Notes under the pieces: model-generated
What the model was told of the DNA's origin: nothing
Databases searched by the model: none
Seen by the model: the letters and a program-made list of their open reading frames with translations, nothing else
In this document: positions 53,495 to 62,876 of the stretch, piece by piece
Numbering within the stretch: position 1 is the first letter of the stretch
Layout: each line of letters begins with the position of its first letter
Program-made: the position numbers and the translations under genes
Source of the DNA: Pyropia yezoensis
Taxonomy: Eukaryota; Rhodophyta; Bangiophyceae; Bangiales; Bangiaceae
DNA: 64,000 nucleotides
Reading direction: 5' to 3'
Assembly: GCA_009829735.1 (NCBI GenBank)
Contig: CM020618.1
Coordinates: 36,804,894-36,868,893 of the forward strand

Positions 53495-53963
53495 TGTGGC
53501 AGTATTGACCCCCAGGTAGGGGGGCAACACGTGCCATGCAAGGGGCGGCAGGCCACTAGCCTGATCCGCTCCTCCCCCTGCATTTGGGTCCATATTCCCT
53601 AAGTTTGGGATAGTTAGCTTAGTAGTAAATCCAACTTGGATTTGAGGGTTTTCTGCATTTATCGTCTTGAATTTTCGTGTGGCCCGGTGGGCGGGTGCTG
53701 GGGTGGGAGATTCTGAGTGGCGAGATTCTGAGTGGACCCTGGGGGGATAAGGGGAGGGACAGCGGGGCTTGGCCCTGCGTCCCCGTCCCGACCAAGAAAC
53801 TGTTGGACCACACACCATCCTCTTGTTTGTCCGTGGGGGGTTTGCCCCACAACAGGGACAGAGTGTGTGCGACTTGCACTTCTTCCGGTTCCCCCGACAC
53901 GGGAGGCAGCCCTTGCACACCGCCCCAACTTGGGTGCCGTGTGTGCATGTGTTTTTTGCTACA
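53495..53963 (+). repeat. 5' LTR, 469 bp
   Basis: Begins TGTGGCAGTATTGACCC and ends TTGCTACA, the TG...CA borders of LTRs. Contains a short direct duplication (GATTCTGAGTGG twice near 53710-53740). Compared with 62403-62871 only two differences were found, both in the last 15 bases. Confidence 0.95.
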
Positions 53964-53965
53964 TT

Positions 53966-53983
53966 TGGTGGAGCAGCAGGGGA
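53966..53983 (+). other. Primer binding site
   Basis: TGGTGGAGCAGCAGGGGA begins two bases after the 5' LTR. The initial TGG is complementary to the CCA end of a tRNA, whose acceptor would end GCTCCACCA. I cannot name the tRNA without the host tRNA set. Confidence 0.6.
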
Positions 53984-54082
53984 CAGAGGTAAACTTTACC
54001 TCCGGGTGCACCCGGGTGTAGGGGGCCCTCTGTCTCAGAGGAACGGTGGACTTGGACCGTGTCATACGGATCGTCAGCCAAC

Positions 54083-56029
54083 ATGGCTAGCTCGGACCCC
54101 CCGTCGTCCGAGGAGTACACGGGTGACGCACGTACTTCAGTGCCTTTGAATACTGGTGAGACACAGGTGGGTTTACCTGGGGTCGCAGAGGGACTAGAGG
54201 TCCCTCAAGCCAGCAGGACTGGAAGTGCGGGCGGGCAACAGGCCACCCCGACTCAGTCGGGAGTTCACTCGGGTGACACTTCTGATGTGGGTGGGCCGAA
54301 GTCTGGCCACCGTGTGGTATACTCAACGGGAACGTCCCAAGGGGTGAGGACTGTCCCCGCGGGTTCCACTCGGGTTGGAGCCAACTTTGGCTTGGAGCCG
54401 TCGCCAACTAGGCTTTCGGAGGACGGCGGACCTCCGTTGGTCGGCGATGGGCTTGCGCCCATGCCCCCGGTTGAGACCCCTGAGGAACGTGGTTACCCCT
54501 CAGGTGGGCTCCCGGAGGCGGACCGAGACTCAACTGGAGTCGTCAATCCACTCCTCGCGGAAACTGTCCGTCGGGAGGCGACCAATGTGTTGCGGCAGAC
54601 TTTGCCGGACCTGGTGGTCACGATGACGAATACTATTCTGAATCAGATTGTGGCGAGTTTGCCAGATGGCCTTAAAGTCCAGACCGGATTGGGGCTTTCG
54701 AGCCCGCAGGCACAGGGGGAATCCCTCCTCACGCCTATCTCGGGTCGCCCCGAACAGGGGGCGACACCAGTGACTCCCAACGAGGGAGCCACACCATACT
54801 CGGTGGGGCGTACGCCCTTCATGGGGGAGTTCCCCCCGGAAACGCCGGCGGCTACACCAAGCTCGCCGTACCAGACTACAGGCGCTGAGGGTCAACTTAC
54901 CCTAGTGCCACAGCGGCTGTTCCCTCAACGTGAGGTGCCGCCGAAGATCCAGGTAGCCAACCCGGTCTACCAGAGGATCTTTGACTGTGAGACCTACGCC
55001 CTCCACAACAAGTCGGTGGTGTATGGTCCTGACCAGGCCCGAGCCATGGGCCGTGCCAAGAAGAATGCACTTCATTCTTTTGGGCACAAAGCGGAGTGGG
55101 ATGGAACCCCCCCCCTCCGTGTCTTTGAGTTCCTACGTCGTTTCACAAAAGCCTGTGACGACAATGCCATAAGTGAAGGCATGGCTTTTTACATGCTACA
55201 GGAGTTTACGAAGGGCGACCTGCGGACAGAACTTATGTCCGTCATGCCCAGCTCCTCAAGTGGAGGCGCTGGGGAGGTGACGTCCTATTTGGAGCTCGTC
55301 AACTGGTTGTTGAGAGCCATGGTTGATGAGGCAGCGTTGGCTTCTCAAGTCGAGGAGTTTACGCAAGCCCATCAGGAAGAGGCGGAGGACGAGTTGTCCT
55401 TTGCGGAGCGAGTCCGTAAGCTCAACAATCTTTGTGGGTTTCTTCATCCACAAGCTGTGGTGAAGAGTCGGTTTGTGGAGGGACTCCATTGGTCAGTCCG
55501 GATGGAGACCCGGGAGCATAACACTGCCCGGGCGACCCTGGCCGAGTTGGCCAGGTTCGCCTATCGCAGAGGCGAGGCCTACCGCAAGTTGCGGGAGGAA
55601 CAACGCCAGGAGCGTCAGGCCGAGTTGGCCAAGGAACGGGAGGAGGCGCGCCAGGCCAGAGAGTTGAGAGAGGCACGCCGAATCCGCAAGGAGAGGGTGG
55701 TAGCTGCCGTGGGAACTTCCCAGGGTATCCCTTCGTCTTCCCCAGTTGGGAAGACCCCTCCCGGAACAGACCATCGGTGTTGGAACTGCAACTCCGATGG
55801 ACACTGGGCATATGATTGCCCCAAGTTGAGTAAACGCATCCAACAACTTGTTAGGAATGCGAGTAAGAAGTCGGCTACGAACGAAGTACGTTCACGCCGC
55901 GAGGGTGGGTCTCGACCGGTCGTCGCGGTCGCCACACCCTCGGCGGAGGAGGCGGACACGTCGTCCTCGGACTCGTCGTCTTCCTCCCCGCCCTCAGATT
56001 CGGACGCCAAGTCGGCGGGAAACGAATGA
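54083..56029 (+). CDS. gag: Retrotransposon Gag
   Basis: 648 codons from ATG at 54083 (MASSDPPSSEEYTGD); the frame extends a few codons upstream without ATG. A disordered N-terminal third is followed by a helical capsid-like region (YALHNKSVVYGPDQARAMGR, PLRVFEFLRRFTKACDDNAI, SYLELVNWLLRAMVDEAALA, FAERVRKLNNLCGFLHPQAV), a long basic/acidic helix (REEQRQERQAELAKEREEAR), and one CCHC zinc knuckle CWNCNSDGHWAYDC at 566-579. The tail is Ser/Asp-rich. Gag forms the particle and binds the RNA. Its stop TGA overlaps the next ATG (ATGA) and is preceded by a GGGAAAC heptamer. Confidence 0.93.
   Translation: MASSDPPSSEEYTGDARTSVPLNTGETQVGLPGVAEGLEVPQASRTGSAGGQQATPTQSGVHSGDTSDVGGPKSGHRVVYSTGTSQGVRTVPAGSTRVGANFGLEPSPTRLSEDGGPPLVGDGLAPMPPVETPEERGYPSGGLPEADRDSTGVVNPLLAETVRREATNVLRQTLPDLVVTMTNTILNQIVASLPDGLKVQTGLGLSSPQAQGESLLTPISGRPEQGATPVTPNEGATPYSVGRTPFMGEFPPETPAATPSSPYQTTGAEGQLTLVPQRLFPQREVPPKIQVANPVYQRIFDCETYALHNKSVVYGPDQARAMGRAKKNALHSFGHKAEWDGTPPLRVFEFLRRFTKACDDNAISEGMAFYMLQEFTKGDLRTELMSVMPSSSSGGAGEVTSYLELVNWLLRAMVDEAALASQVEEFTQAHQEEAEDELSFAERVRKLNNLCGFLHPQAVVKSRFVEGLHWSVRMETREHNTARATLAELARFAYRRGEAYRKLREEQRQERQAELAKEREEARQARELREARRIRKERVVAAVGTSQGIPSSSPVGKTPPGTDHRCWNCNSDGHWAYDCPKLSKRIQQLVRNASKKSATNEVRSRREGGSRPVVAVATPSAEEADTSSSDSSSSSPPSDSDAKSAGNE
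56017..56023 (+). promoter_or_regulatory. Candidate -1 ribosomal frameshift heptamer
   Basis: GGGAAAC in the gag frame reads G-GGA-AAC, the canonical X-XXY-YYZ form, three bases before the gag stop. A -1 shift leads directly into the protease frame. Downstream, GGCC-AAGTG-GGCC within a longer imperfect GGTCGTCC...GGACGAACC pairing could form a stimulatory stem. Confidence 0.65.
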
Positions 56030-56817
56030 CCGTTGGGGCTGGTCGTCCGAAGCTCACAACGGCAGCCTCGGCCAAGTGGGCCAGGAGGACGAACCAACCG
56101 TGCCGGATACTGCGGCGACCTAAGGGAGTCCGCCCACCTCGGGTAGGACTCCCCAAGAACGTAAACCCACGTCGGGTCATCGCGGTGCTGACGGGTGAGA
56201 ACTTCCAGGTGGCTGGACGGGTGCAACTTGCCCCCGGCCGCGCCTGTTGTGCCCGTATCGTACTTGATACCGGGTCAGGAGCCTCCTTGATACGCAAGTC
56301 GCTATTACCCAAGGAGGTGAAGCTCCAACGCTGGAGGTCCAAAGCTGACCATATGATTGACATCAATGGTGGGGTACTTCCCATCGTTGGTGCCGTGACC
56401 CTACCAACTAGGTTGGGGACCCATGAGGTCGACGTGACCTATGGTGTAGTCGAGAATATATCGGTACCCCTGCTTCTGGGTACCCCTTATGTTGTTACAC
56501 AAGTGCCTTTGATTTGTGGCCCTGAGTACTGGGTCAAGTTGATGAATGGGGAGACTATCCCCATCCTTGGTAAGGGAAAGTCTGTGGCTCCTGTGACAGT
56601 CTCACAGTCGAAGCCTGTTTGCTCTGTGAGGGAAGGGTTTACTGCTACCCTGCGTCTAGCCCGTAAAGTCACGTTGCCCCCCAACTCGGTGGCGCACGTT
56701 GACGTTGTAACTGATTATACGGGGAACGGGTTGGTGCACCCTCACCCCCGTCTTGCTCGCAAGCACCAAGTGCATGTTGCCCTTGGCACGATGGACTCCA
56801 AAGCCGGAGTTCCGTGA
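56026..56817 (+). CDS. pr: Retrotransposon aspartic protease region
   Basis: 263 codons in the -1 frame relative to gag, starting at the overlapping ATG or entered by frameshift. The active site is IVLDTGSGASLI with Asp at residue 81, followed by the second-half pattern VPLLLGTPYVV typical of retropepsins. The C-terminal part (FTATLRLARKVTLPPNSVAH and beyond) belongs to the protease-RT linker common in this family. It ends at a TGA (56815-56817), and the same frame continues into pol without another stop. The protease cleaves the Gag-Pol precursor. Confidence 0.88.
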   Translation: MTVGAGRPKLTTAASAKWARRTNQPCRILRRPKGVRPPRVGLPKNVNPRRVIAVLTGENFQVAGRVQLAPGRACCARIVLDTGSGASLIRKSLLPKEVKLQRWRSKADHMIDINGGVLPIVGAVTLPTRLGTHEVDVTYGVVENISVPLLLGTPYVVTQVPLICGPEYWVKLMNGETIPILGKGKSVAPVTVSQSKPVCSVREGFTATLRLARKVTLPPNSVAHVDVVTDYTGNGLVHPHPRLARKHQVHVALGTMDSKAGVP

Positions 56818-56829
56818 AGGATACAGGTG

Positions 56830-59800
56830 ATGAACCTGAGCTCGTCGCCCCAGTACTTCAAGTCGGGAGCCAAGTTCGGCTATATCGACCAACAAGAGGG
56901 ACCGGTAGTAGCGGTCACCCTGAACGCGGGCGCAAGTAGCGACCCGAAGTCCGGAAAGGAGAAGCATCAAGCCAAGTCGGCCGCCTCTCCTCGGCCCCAT
57001 GTGAACATGGAGGGTGTCCCCCCCAGGTTGAGGGTTCAAGTTGAACGCCTCTTGGACCAATATCACAAGTTGTGGGATGGTCAATTGGGACTCATGAGAG
57101 CCACCCAACACCGGATCGAGTTGAAGCCCGGTGCACCCCCTATACGCCAACAACCGTATAGGGGAGGACCTCGTTCAAGGGCCCTCGTTAAGGAGCAAGT
57201 TGCTCGCATGGAGGCCCTCGATGTGATCGAGGCCAGCAACGCCGAGTGGGCGAGTCCGGTGGTTATCGTCCCCAAAGTTGATGGGACCCCCCGGTTTTGT
57301 ATCGACTACCGTAAGCTCAACGAGAGCACGGTGAAGGACAGTTATCCCCTACCTAGGATGGACGACTGTCTGGACTCTCTGGGGGAGGCAAACGTGTTCT
57401 CTACCCTGGACTGTAACGCGGGGTACTGGCAAACTCCCATTGCCCCGGAGGACAGGCATAAAACTACCTTTACCTGTCACTGTGGTACCTACCAGTGCAA
57501 GCGCCTACCGTTTGGTCTGTGTAACGCGCCGGCAACTTTCCAGCGCGCTATGGACATGATTCTGGCCGGAGTACGGTGGCAGATCTGTCTTGTGTACCTA
57601 GACGATATCATTGTGTTCTCCCGAAGTCCGGAGGAACACATTGGCCATCTTGGCCAGGTGTTCAAGCTACTTTCTGACGCCGGTGTGTCACTGAAGGCGA
57701 GTAAGTGCCACCTCTTCACTCAAGAGGTGGAGTACTTGGGACATGTTGTCCGTCCGGGGCGTCTCAGTGTTAACGAGAAGAACTTGAGGGCCATTCGTAA
57801 GGCTCAGTACCCCCGGACCCAGACCCAGATGAGGAGCTTCCTCGGGATGTGTAACGTGTACCGACATTTCACCAAGGGCTTCGCCAAGGTGGCGAAGCCG
57901 TTGAATGAGCTAGTGAGCTTAACGCTACCGAAGAACCTGCCTCCCCCAAGTCGGGTGGAGCAGGAATCCTTCGAGACTCTTCGGGACCTTCTGCTGAAGC
58001 CCCCCATCTTGGCTATTCCCAGGTTGGGAGGCCACTACATCCTGGATGTGGACGCTAGCTACGACCAACTTGGTTGTGTGTTGCTTCAGCAGCAGCCGGA
58101 CAAGGAGTACTTGCCGGTGGGATACTTCAGTAAGGGGCTGAACTCGGCCGAGAAGAACTACGGAGTCACCGAGTTGGAAGGACTCGCAGTGGTGTGGGCG
58201 GTGACGTCACTTCGTCACTACCTAGAGGGTGAGAAGTTCCTCATCCGCTGTGACCACCGCGCGTTGCAGTTCATCTTTAAGACGGACTGTACGTACACTC
58301 GTCTCAATCGGTGGAGGGTGCGACTGGCACCCTTCAACTTTGACATTGAGTACCGACCTGGCAGGCAACATGCCCTTGCCGACGGCCTCTCCCGGGTACC
58401 TACCGAGGGGCTGGACACTAACCCAGTCGATGAGGACATCCCCATCGTGGGGGTAGTCACGCGCTCGGGTCAGGCGTTGAGCCCCGAGGCGCCAGGGAAC
58501 AAGAAGTACTTGCCCCTGTCCCTGGACGAGGTGGTGAAGGCCCAGGCCGAGGATCCCTTCTGCAAGTCGCAGAGGGATACACTGGATACAGTGGCGGAGA
58601 CGCGGTTCTTTCTGGGAGACGATGGCCTCCTCATGAGGAGGGGGGTATTCCAAGGGACTGAACAACGTGTCGTCCCCGCATCCCTCAAGGACAGTATCCT
58701 TGAGAGGGAGCACAACGCTCCCACGGGTGGACACCTGGGGTCTAGTAAACCATACCAGACCCTGAGGACCAGGTACTCCTGGCCGTCCATGGTGGTGGAC
58801 ATCTACAGTTGGGTGGCTGCCTGCACAAGTTGTGCACAGAACCGTCTGATGGAACGGCGGCCTAGTACGGCTATGCTATTGTTCCCGGCCAAGGAGCCCT
58901 TCGCCGCGTTGGCGATGGACATCCTTGGGCCACTGCCAGTGACCGAGGAGGGCAACCAGTACCTCCTGGTCATCTGTGACCGCTTCACGAAACTTACGCG
59001 AGCGATCCCACCGGCAGAGATCACGGCCATGTCGGTCGTGTCAGCCTTCCTAGATCACTGGGTTGCCGCGTATGGCATCCCAGATAGTACACTATCGGAC
59101 AATGGACCGCAATTTGCGTCTGTACTGTTTCAGGGAGTGCTGGATACGTGGGGGGTTAAGGCAAACTATGCCACCCCCTACCACCCACAAACTAATGGGC
59201 AGGTGGAGCGCTTCAACAAAACTATTGTTAGGCAGCTGCGCCACTATGTGAGTGAGCACGTGAAGACGTGGGACCAATACATTTCTATCCTTACTACTGC
59301 CTACAATTCGCAGGTTCACTCATCTACCGGGGAAGTACCCCTCGCTTTTGTGACCCCCCGTCGCGTGCGGTCTATTGCCGTGCGGCGGCCGCTCCCAACT
59401 AGGGAGGATGGTGGCAGGACGCCTACTCCTACTGAGAGTAAGGCGGAGTTCGCTGCTAGGCTTGGAAACCTCATCCCTAAAGTCAGGGCTGAGATGGACA
59501 AAGCACAAAAGCGCTACAAGCGTACCTTTGACAAAAAGGTGCGCAATGCTAAGCATGTCCCCGAACAGGGTGACTGGGTGCTGGTTCACTCACACACCCC
59601 AACTGGGGGTAAGCTGGTATTCCAGACGAAGGGACCGTACCAGGTCCTTCGTACTGATGGGCGGCGCTTCGCCATCGAAAGTGACGATGGGGTCCGCACA
59701 GTGAACGGACAGGACGAGGTCAAAGTTGCACCACCGCCTGCAGGCGACCCAGCTTGGGCGCGTGCTTTGGAAACGTGGCGCCTCCCCTCACTGCCTGCGG

Positions 59801-60009
59801 CCAAACAGGGCCCGCAGGAGTACGTGTTCGATAAGTTCATCGACCACGGATGCGATGAGGACACTAACCGCCTCATGTTGAGGGTGCGTTGGTTTGGCTA
59901 CAAAGCCAAGGATGATACGTGGGAGTATGTGGAGGACCTTCCTGCTGAGAAGGTCCGGGCGTACTGTGCCCGGAATGAGATAGACCCTAACAGCCCTCCC
60001 TCAACGTGA
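56830..60009 (+). CDS. pol: Retrotransposon Pol: RT, RNase H, integrase, chromodomain
   Basis: 1059 codons from ATG at 56830. RT spans about 90-310 with VIVPKVDGTPRFCIDYRKLN, LPFGLCNAPATFQRAM and the catalytic YLDD near 255. RNase H starts at about 400 (LDVDASYDQLGCVLL; VTELEGLAVVWAV; DHRALQF). Integrase has an HHCC zinc finger (H..H near 628, CTSC near 664) and the DDE residues in MDILGPLPV (~696), LSDNGPQFAS (~756) and NGQVERFNK (~792). A chromodomain at about 996-1050 (EYVFDKFIDHG, LRVRWFGY, DDTWEYVEDLP) would bind histone tails and guide insertion. All motifs are intact. Same frame as the protease, from which a single TGA separates it. Confidence 0.95.
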   Translation: MNLSSSPQYFKSGAKFGYIDQQEGPVVAVTLNAGASSDPKSGKEKHQAKSAASPRPHVNMEGVPPRLRVQVERLLDQYHKLWDGQLGLMRATQHRIELKPGAPPIRQQPYRGGPRSRALVKEQVARMEALDVIEASNAEWASPVVIVPKVDGTPRFCIDYRKLNESTVKDSYPLPRMDDCLDSLGEANVFSTLDCNAGYWQTPIAPEDRHKTTFTCHCGTYQCKRLPFGLCNAPATFQRAMDMILAGVRWQICLVYLDDIIVFSRSPEEHIGHLGQVFKLLSDAGVSLKASKCHLFTQEVEYLGHVVRPGRLSVNEKNLRAIRKAQYPRTQTQMRSFLGMCNVYRHFTKGFAKVAKPLNELVSLTLPKNLPPPSRVEQESFETLRDLLLKPPILAIPRLGGHYILDVDASYDQLGCVLLQQQPDKEYLPVGYFSKGLNSAEKNYGVTELEGLAVVWAVTSLRHYLEGEKFLIRCDHRALQFIFKTDCTYTRLNRWRVRLAPFNFDIEYRPGRQHALADGLSRVPTEGLDTNPVDEDIPIVGVVTRSGQALSPEAPGNKKYLPLSLDEVVKAQAEDPFCKSQRDTLDTVAETRFFLGDDGLLMRRGVFQGTEQRVVPASLKDSILEREHNAPTGGHLGSSKPYQTLRTRYSWPSMVVDIYSWVAACTSCAQNRLMERRPSTAMLLFPAKEPFAALAMDILGPLPVTEEGNQYLLVICDRFTKLTRAIPPAEITAMSVVSAFLDHWVAAYGIPDSTLSDNGPQFASVLFQGVLDTWGVKANYATPYHPQTNGQVERFNKTIVRQLRHYVSEHVKTWDQYISILTTAYNSQVHSSTGEVPLAFVTPRRVRSIAVRRPLPTREDGGRTPTPTESKAEFAARLGNLIPKVRAEMDKAQKRYKRTFDKKVRNAKHVPEQGDWVLVHSHTPTGGKLVFQTKGPYQVLRTDGRRFAIESDDGVRTVNGQDEVKVAPPPAGDPAWARALETWRLPSLPAAKQGPQEYVFDKFIDHGCDEDTNRLMLRVRWFGYKAKDDTWEYVEDLPAEKVRAYCARNEIDPNSPPST

Positions 60010-60120
60010 GGGAAGGCCGAGCAACAGTGCCAAGAGAGTGCTTCAAGTCGAAGTGGTACGCAGAGTGGCTTTTAACTACAGCCCTAACCCTCACACTCTC
60101 ACAACAAAGGCAGCTGCCAA

Positions 60121-62064
60121 CTAGGCACGCATGCTAGACTCTCCCACTCCACGGCCCTCGCCCTCACGTGGAGGCGAGCGGCGAGACCCACGCCGATAAC
60201 GGTCTCCACTCGTTGGAAGGGGCGGCGGCTCCAAGTCGTAACCGTCGCGCCCTTCACGGTAGCGCAAGTGGCGCCGACCGTGGCTACTCTTCTGCCTGGT
60301 CTTGCGCGCAAGTTTGCGACGCAGACGCTGGACAGACTCCGTCTCCGACGGGGTAGAGGACTCCGAGACGGAGTAAGACAACTCGTCTTCCGACACGGAG
60401 GGAGAGCGCCGCGAGTGTCGGCGACGACGGCGAGGAGGCGAGTATGCCCGGCTCGCGCGACGTTTGCCACGCCCAAGTGGGGCTGGCTGGGGCATAATAG
60501 CCCCAATGCGAGCCAACTCGGCTGTCATGAACTCCGCCACCGACTCGCAACTCGCGGTCGCCACTGCAGTACGAACGCGCTCCTCAAGTTGAGGAGTCTC
60601 GGAACTTTGGAGGGTTGCGGTCGACGCGGCCAACCAGGAAATGGTGCGCACCAACGTGGTGATCATCATCTCTAAGGTTAGAGGCGTGGGCGGTAACACC
60701 AACTTGGGGTATACCGTCAGGAGGGTGGCCCCCAAGTTGGGGGACAACGGGGTGGATGACTCCACGGCCACGCTGATCGGGATGTTCACGTGAGGCTGGA
60801 AAGGAACAGGAGGAAGCGGAGGGGCACGCCGAGGTGGCGGTACCCGGGTGTAACTGCGACCCCGACTTGGGGCCCCCGCAGTAGGTTGAGTCATATGGTC
60901 ATCATATGAGGGCACAGCCATAACTATGGGCTTGTCCGGGGGTGGCGCAGTGTGGCGATCCACCCCCGGGGCATACGGGTAGTCCCCGATGCCCAACCCC
61001 TCTCGTAGGACCACACGGCCGTCGTGAAGTTCACGAGCGACCCACACGAACTGGCGAAGTGCGCCATCGTCCTTGGGCCCACGAGTGGGGCGGCGCAACT
61101 TGTGCTCAATGCTCTCCCACTCGATGAACTTATGGAGCCGGAGCATCTCCTCAAGTAGAGTGAGTTGTCCTGATGAGCACCCCTCAGCAACTAGCTGAGG
61201 GGTGAGCTGTTCCAAACCTTGGATGAGCCGGAGGGGGAGATGCCAGAGCATCCCCCGCCGCTGAACACAAGACACCCAGGTCGACATGACCTCGAGGAGC
61301 CACTGGGTGGCCAACATGGCCCACACCAGGTGATCAGGGCCAGCCGTCAGCATGACGGAGCCGAAGTGGTCAAGCAACCGTGGCAGCAACGCCGGGAACC
61401 CGTAGGGGACCTCAACTTGAGGCCACCACTCGGGCTTCTTCGGATAGTACTGCTCCTTGCTGGCAGCAGACTGTTGAGGAAACTCAAGTTGAGCCGAGGT
61501 CACCAAGTAGGGACCTCGCCGGAAGTCTTTCTCCATCCGCACATCAAAGTGATGAGTGTGCGGATCGGCCTCGTGGAGGTACGGGGGGCGAGTTGCCACC
61601 GCGTCCCAAGTAAAGGTCGGCAAGTCGCCGGGACCCGGGATAGTTCCCCCGCGGTCCACCATGGCCTTGGCACGCTGAACGTCCTCAACCTCCTCATCGT
61701 CCAGGAAAGCAAACAGGTCCGTCCTGAAGCCGGCAGGGAACCCGACCCTACGGGGATACTTCTCCCGTAGGCGGTCCCATACCCGACCCATCGCTGCGCC
61801 AAGTCGGCCACAGCGAAGAACAGTCAGCCCCTCCTCATAGAGAGGCCAAGCGGGGTAAAACCACCGCCCCAAGGCCTCACGCGGGACAACTTGTCCCGCC
61901 TCCGGGGGAGACCCCGCCGTCAACCCGAAGCCGGGTGACGCGGGAGTCCCATCCCCCGGAGCGATCGCGGAGCCCCCGCCGGAAGTCCCGGCGGGTGCTG
62001 CACCGTAGGTGGTGTCCTCCATACGCTCATCTAGAGAGTCCGTCTCCACTCCCGGGGTCGCCAT
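60121..62064 (-). CDS. Antisense ORF of the retrotransposon, unknown function
   Basis: 647 codons on the strand opposite to gag-pol, between the end of pol and the 3' LTR. The first in-frame ATG (62064) is in a good AGCCATGG context: MATPGVETDSLDERMEDTTY. The central part is ordered and rich in Trp, Tyr and Leu (WFYPAWPLYEEGLTVLRCGR, PYLVTSAQLEFPQQS, PDHLVWAMLATQWLLEVMST, LTLLEEMLRLHKFIEWESIE). The C terminus is Arg/Ser-rich (RRRRRHSRRSPSVSEDE and LRRKLARKTRQK), resembling SR or nuclear proteins. I recognise no domain. Antisense ORFs in this position are known from some plant LTR elements. Its length and mixed composition make chance unlikely. A promoter would have to lie near or in the 3' LTR on the minus strand. 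Confidence 0.75.
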   Translation of the reverse strand: MATPGVETDSLDERMEDTTYGAAPAGTSGGGSAIAPGDGTPASPGFGLTAGSPPEAGQVVPREALGRWFYPAWPLYEEGLTVLRCGRLGAAMGRVWDRLREKYPRRVGFPAGFRTDLFAFLDDEEVEDVQRAKAMVDRGGTIPGPGDLPTFTWDAVATRPPYLHEADPHTHHFDVRMEKDFRRGPYLVTSAQLEFPQQSAASKEQYYPKKPEWWPQVEVPYGFPALLPRLLDHFGSVMLTAGPDHLVWAMLATQWLLEVMSTWVSCVQRRGMLWHLPLRLIQGLEQLTPQLVAEGCSSGQLTLLEEMLRLHKFIEWESIEHKLRRPTRGPKDDGALRQFVWVARELHDGRVVLREGLGIGDYPYAPGVDRHTAPPPDKPIVMAVPSYDDHMTQPTAGAPSRGRSYTRVPPPRRAPPLPPVPFQPHVNIPISVAVESSTPLSPNLGATLLTVYPKLVLPPTPLTLEMMITTLVRTISWLAASTATLQSSETPQLEERVRTAVATASCESVAEFMTAELARIGAIMPQPAPLGRGKRRASRAYSPPRRRRRHSRRSPSVSEDELSYSVSESSTPSETESVQRLRRKLARKTRQKSSHGRRHLRYREGRDGYDLEPPPLPTSGDRYRRGSRRSPPREGEGRGVGESSMRA

Positions 62065-62390
62065 GGCTCTCCCCAAGTTGGGGAGAGACGCTCTGGCTAT
62101 CGCGGCACGAGACCCGCCTCGAGTTGAAGGGGACTCGGATCGTGGGTATACGGGTGGCCTCCCCAGCGTTGGGCGGCCCAGTGAAAGGTGAAGGGGAGGT
62201 GGTGGTGATGGTGAAGTGTGAACTGAGGAGAGCAAGCTGCCGAGTGGGCGAGCTTGAGGAGAGGGGCAGTCAACGTGACCGCCTCCACATCCGCGTTACG
62301 TACTCGATGGGGGACAGCAAGTCGCGCCCCCAACGCCGAGACGTGCGTTTACGCACCCCCTCACAGGGCCGACCGGGTCGGTCGGAACTG

Positions 62391-62402
62391 AGGAGAGGGG
62401 AG
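62391..62402 (+). other. Polypurine tract
   Basis: AGGAGAGGGGAG immediately before the 3' LTR, the usual plus-strand primer of LTR retrotransposons. Confidence 0.85.
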
Positions 62403-62871
62403 TGTGGCAGTATTGACCCCCAGGTAGGGGGGCAACACGTGCCATGCAAGGGGCGGCAGGCCACTAGCCTGATCCGCTCCTCCCCCTGCATTTGGGTCCA
62501 TATTCCCTAAGTTTGGGATAGTTAGCTTAGTAGTAAATCCAACTTGGATTTGAGGGTTTTCTGCATTTATCGTCTTGAATTTTCGTGTGGCCCGGTGGGC
62601 GGGTGCTGGGGTGGGAGATTCTGAGTGGCGAGATTCTGAGTGGACCCTGGGGGGATAAGGGGAGGGACAGCGGGGCTTGGCCCTGCGTCCCCGTCCCGAC
62701 CAAGAAACTGTTGGACCACACACCATCCTCTTGTTTGTCCGTGGGGGGTTTGCCCCACAACAGGGACAGAGTGTGTGCGACTTGCACTTCTTCCGGTTCC
62801 CCCGACACGGGAGGCAGCCCTTGCACACCGCCCCAACTTGGGTGCCGTGTGTGCATGTGGTTTTTGCCACA
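62403..62871 (+). repeat. 3' LTR, 469 bp
   Basis: Same length as the 5' LTR; begins TGTGGCAG and ends TTGCCACA. Two substitutions relative to 53495-53963 by eye. Confidence 0.95.
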
Positions 62872-62876
62872 TTCAC
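62872..62876. repeat. Target site duplication, right copy
   Basis: TTCAC directly after the 3' LTR, identical to 53490-53494. Confidence 0.93.

Larger units (their letters stand above)
53495..62871 (+). mobile_element. Ty3/gypsy chromovirus-type LTR retrotransposon, 9377 bp
   Basis: Order: 5' LTR, primer site, gag, protease, RT, RNase H, integrase, chromodomain, antisense ORF, polypurine tract, 3' LTR. RT before integrase places it in Ty3/gypsy, and the C-terminal chromodomain in the chromovirus branch. A 5-bp TTCAC duplication flanks it. The LTRs are 469 bp each and differ by eye at two positions near the end, so the insertion is young. Coding parts are intact apart from one in-frame TGA between protease and RT. 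The sequence is visibly less GC-rich than neighbouring host genes. Confidence 0.96.

Noticed and set aside
53244..53519. A complete 91-residue small protein
   Set aside because: Its last eight codons lie in the LTR. It is the cut-off start of a transposase gene, not a natural small gene.
53619..54065. 148-codon minus-strand frame in the 5' LTR
   Set aside because: Same LTR-derived antisense frame; no domain and not between real borders.
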